The position numbers and the translations under genes were made by a program. This document shows positions 5,175-6,598 of a DNA stretch of 6,598 bases, in pieces. The DNA comes from Lentisphaerota bacterium (lineage in GTDB: Bacteria; Verrucomicrobiota; Kiritimatiellia; JAAZAB01). The notes beneath the pieces were generated by a model that was given only the letters and a program-made list of their open reading frames with translations, ran no database searches and was not told the origin of the DNA. Location of the stretch: positions 1-6,598 of the forward strand of contig JACPGN010000119.1 of the NCBI GenBank assembly GCA_016182435.1, in the 5' to 3' direction. The first letter of the stretch is position 1. Each line of letters starts with the position of its first letter.

Positions 5175-5300
5175 GGGCATATCCCTCCTATTACGTAAAA
5201 CATTGAAAACGAAACGCACGTTACAAAAAACACGGGTCTTGCAGCTTTGTCTTGCCGCCGTTTCACCTCCTATTTCTATGCTCGGGGCAATGCCGATCAA
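5175..5300 (-). promoter_or_regulatory. Promoter and conserved leader of copy 2
   Basis: TTGATC (5295-5300) and TAGAAA (5273-5278) with 16-bp spacing match copy 1. AGGAGGTG follows, then a conserved AAGACAAA-CTGCAA-ACCCGTG region, the hairpin with two G-U pairs in place of Watson-Crick pairs, and TTCGTTTTCAATGTTTT. The remaining 65 bp up to the propeller stop codon (5301-5365) show no hairpin terminator. Confidence 0.45.
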
Positions 5301-5365
5301 TCCCAGTCCGCGCAAAAAACACAGAGTGATGTTTACCAAACCCCCGTTTCCCATGCAAGAAGATT

Positions 5366-6598
5366 TTACGCGGCTGTCCCTATGGAAAATCGGACGCGCA
5401 TCAAATGCGGCCCGTTGGTGAAATACAGACAGCGATCGGGCCCATACACGAACCCGAAGCGATAAAAATTGCCGCCCCCATGATCGGGATAGTCGGCCAG
5501 GCGTTCTTTAACCGTCAATTCCCGATTGACCGCGAACACGCATTCGCGGGTTAAGCCCCAAATGCGGTTATCGGGTCCGAATACAAGACTTTCGTAGCAG
5601 TGGTGGCCAAAGCCCAGTTCCGGCAGCGCCGCCACAATCCTTTTTTCTTTAAGGCTATAGGCAAATACCGTGGCGCGCTGGTTGTGCAGGCCATAGACGA
5701 GATCGTTGCCGTCATACAACCAAGCCGTGACCGCGCCTTCATCCTGAATCGCGGGGATGGATTCCAGCACCTCGCCGGTCTCCGGCGAGATAAGGGTGAA
5801 CCGGATGGTTTGCGGCTCGTTCTGCCGGCACTCGCACACCAATAGCCGGCGCGGCCGGGGCAGATAGACCAGCGCCGTCATCCCCGTTTCTGGATAAATC
5901 CAGCGGGTCACGGCTTCCGTCCGGCGATCAATCCTACACAGTCCGCTATGGGAACATCCATACCCGCCCACGCTCGCAAAATAGATGTTCCCATCCTCGT
6001 CGGTCGTTTTGCCATAAGGCCGATGCAGATATAACGCCGTTGCCTCGGCGGGCTGAGGCGACAAAGGCGCGCCATCGAGCGAGCGGTTGGGCGTTTGGAA
6101 CGCCTTCTTCATCGGTCCCAGATGAGCCGGATTGGCCCGTGGGCCGACGTCCCAGCGCCAGGGCCCAGAGGAATCATAGCGGGTCAAATGAGCGCGCGGA
6201 TAGCTGGCCATGAATAAACGCCCGCCGGACCAAGCCAGTGAGTAGATTTCGCCGGCGCTGTGGGTGGGGGTCCGATAATTGGCCAAAGCGCCGGTTTCCG
6301 GGTCATAGGAGAGCAGCACGAGCGGCAGTATACTGCTCATCCAGAGTTTGCCCCCGCCCTCTTGAATGGAAAACAGCCGGAGCGGAGTATCCTTGCGCTC
6401 GATGGAAAACGTGTGCGCCCGCCCGGTTGCATCCACATACGTCACGTTGGTTTCGATCAACCGGCTGATATAGCTGCCGTCCTCGAACACGTAAGGCATC
6501 AGCATGTGGAAAAAAGGCTCCCACAATGCCGCTTCATTGTTGCCGATCACGGTTTCCGCCAGGCGCACCGTGGAGGCATCCACGGGAACAGCCTGACC
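5366..6598 (-). CDS. Beta-propeller-like protein, C-terminal 410 residues (5' end outside the window)
   Basis: The minus-strand frame is open from the window edge (GQAVPVDAST) to TAA at 5366. A GTG at 6583 is in frame, but the reading continues through it to the edge, so the gene most likely starts upstream. The sequence shows repeated four-strand-like blades of about 45-60 residues: LLSYDPETGALANYRTP, then SLAWSGGRLFMASYP; GKTTDEDGNIYFASVGG; TLISPETGEVLESIPAI, then AWLYDGNDLVYGLHN; SLVFGPDNRIWGLTRE; and FVYGPDRCLYFTNG at the end. Recurrent (E/D)-TG-turn and GPD-x-x-(L/I)-(Y/W) motifs are typical of NHL/SMP-30/YVTN-type propellers. Such proteins bind ligands or partners, or act as lyases or lactonases; no catalytic set can be assigned. 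A GYGCSHSGLC segment (two Cys) may form a local disulphide, suggesting export, but the N-terminus is not seen. It lies upstream of the five-cysteine cassettes on the same strand. Confidence 0.75.
   Translation of the reverse strand, partial: GQAVPVDASTVRLAETVIGNNEAALWEPFFHMLMPYVFEDGSYISRLIETNVTYVDATGRAHTFSIERKDTPLRLFSIQEGGGKLWMSSILPLVLLSYDPETGALANYRTPTHSAGEIYSLAWSGGRLFMASYPRAHLTRYDSSGPWRWDVGPRANPAHLGPMKKAFQTPNRSLDGAPLSPQPAEATALYLHRPYGKTTDEDGNIYFASVGGYGCSHSGLCRIDRRTEAVTRWIYPETGMTALVYLPRPRRLLVCECRQNEPQTIRFTLISPETGEVLESIPAIQDEGAVTAWLYDGNDLVYGLHNQRATVFAYSLKEKRIVAALPELGFGHHCYESLVFGPDNRIWGLTRECVFAVNRELTVKERLADYPDHGGGNFYRFGFVYGPDRCLYFTNGPHLMRVRFSIGTAA

Larger units (their letters stand above)
4106..5300. 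repeat. Tandem duplication of a whole transcription unit
   Basis: Copy 1 (about 4106-4693) and copy 2 (about 4696-5300) are collinear: terminator hairpin with GGAAGCATG, a shared 3' region and C-terminal codons (nearly identical from ACGCTATTGAGCCGG to about GGTGCTCGG), the secreted-protein gene, a leader of about 120 bp, and a promoter-like TTGATC. The homology ends at GATCAA on both copies, so each copy is one complete promoter-to-terminator cassette. The copies differ by base changes and by two indels within the genes. Confidence 0.9.

Noticed and set aside
4120..5421. Long plus-strand open frame (433 codons) and a second one at 4632-5198
   Set aside because: They are antisense to the duplicated minus-strand genes and repeat because the genes are duplicated. 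The minus-strand proteins have signal peptides, SD sites and conserved Cys; the plus translations have no sensible domain and run through a terminator.

Overview
This is a GC-rich chromosomal stretch, probably from an uncultured environmental bacterium. The Shine-Dalgarno sites, Sec signal peptides, exported metallophosphoesterase and beta-propeller proteins, a DUF433/DUF5615 toxin-antitoxin pair and scattered REP-type hairpins would suit a PVC-superphylum genome (Kiritimatiellota, Lentisphaerota or Verrucomicrobiota). That placement is a guess from style; there is no marker gene. No rRNA, tRNA, CRISPR array, insertion sequence or phage gene is visible.

Layout. On the minus strand at the left are the N-terminal part of an exported calcineurin-like phosphoesterase (1-354, running off the edge) and, upstream of it, a multi-pass membrane protein of unknown function (494-1714). 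Between them lies a head-to-head pair of REP-like hairpins with GTAG feet. A second pair, of a different family with GGAG feet, sits inside the membrane-protein gene and is translated in frame. A 190-bp divergent intergenic region leads to plus-strand genes: a secreted two-part protein of unknown function (1905-2786), a DUF433 antitoxin and DUF5615 PIN-like toxin overlapping by four bases (2869-3413), and a small cytoplasmic SGNH/GDSL hydrolase (3524-4072). A terminator that works in both directions closes the plus block.

From there to the right edge all genes lie on the minus strand. Two tandem copies of a complete transcription unit (about 590-605 bp each: promoter, leader, small secreted five-cysteine protein, terminator) occupy roughly 4106-5300. 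They are followed by the C-terminal part of a large beta-propeller-like protein (5366-6598, starting outside the window).

The genes do not form one pathway. The clearest functional unit is the toxin-antitoxin pair. The most interesting structures are the two REP-pair families, whose stems show compensatory changes, one of them absorbed into a coding sequence, and the duplicated five-cysteine gene cassette, whose copies differ in where an Ala/Pro/Glu-rich linker is placed.
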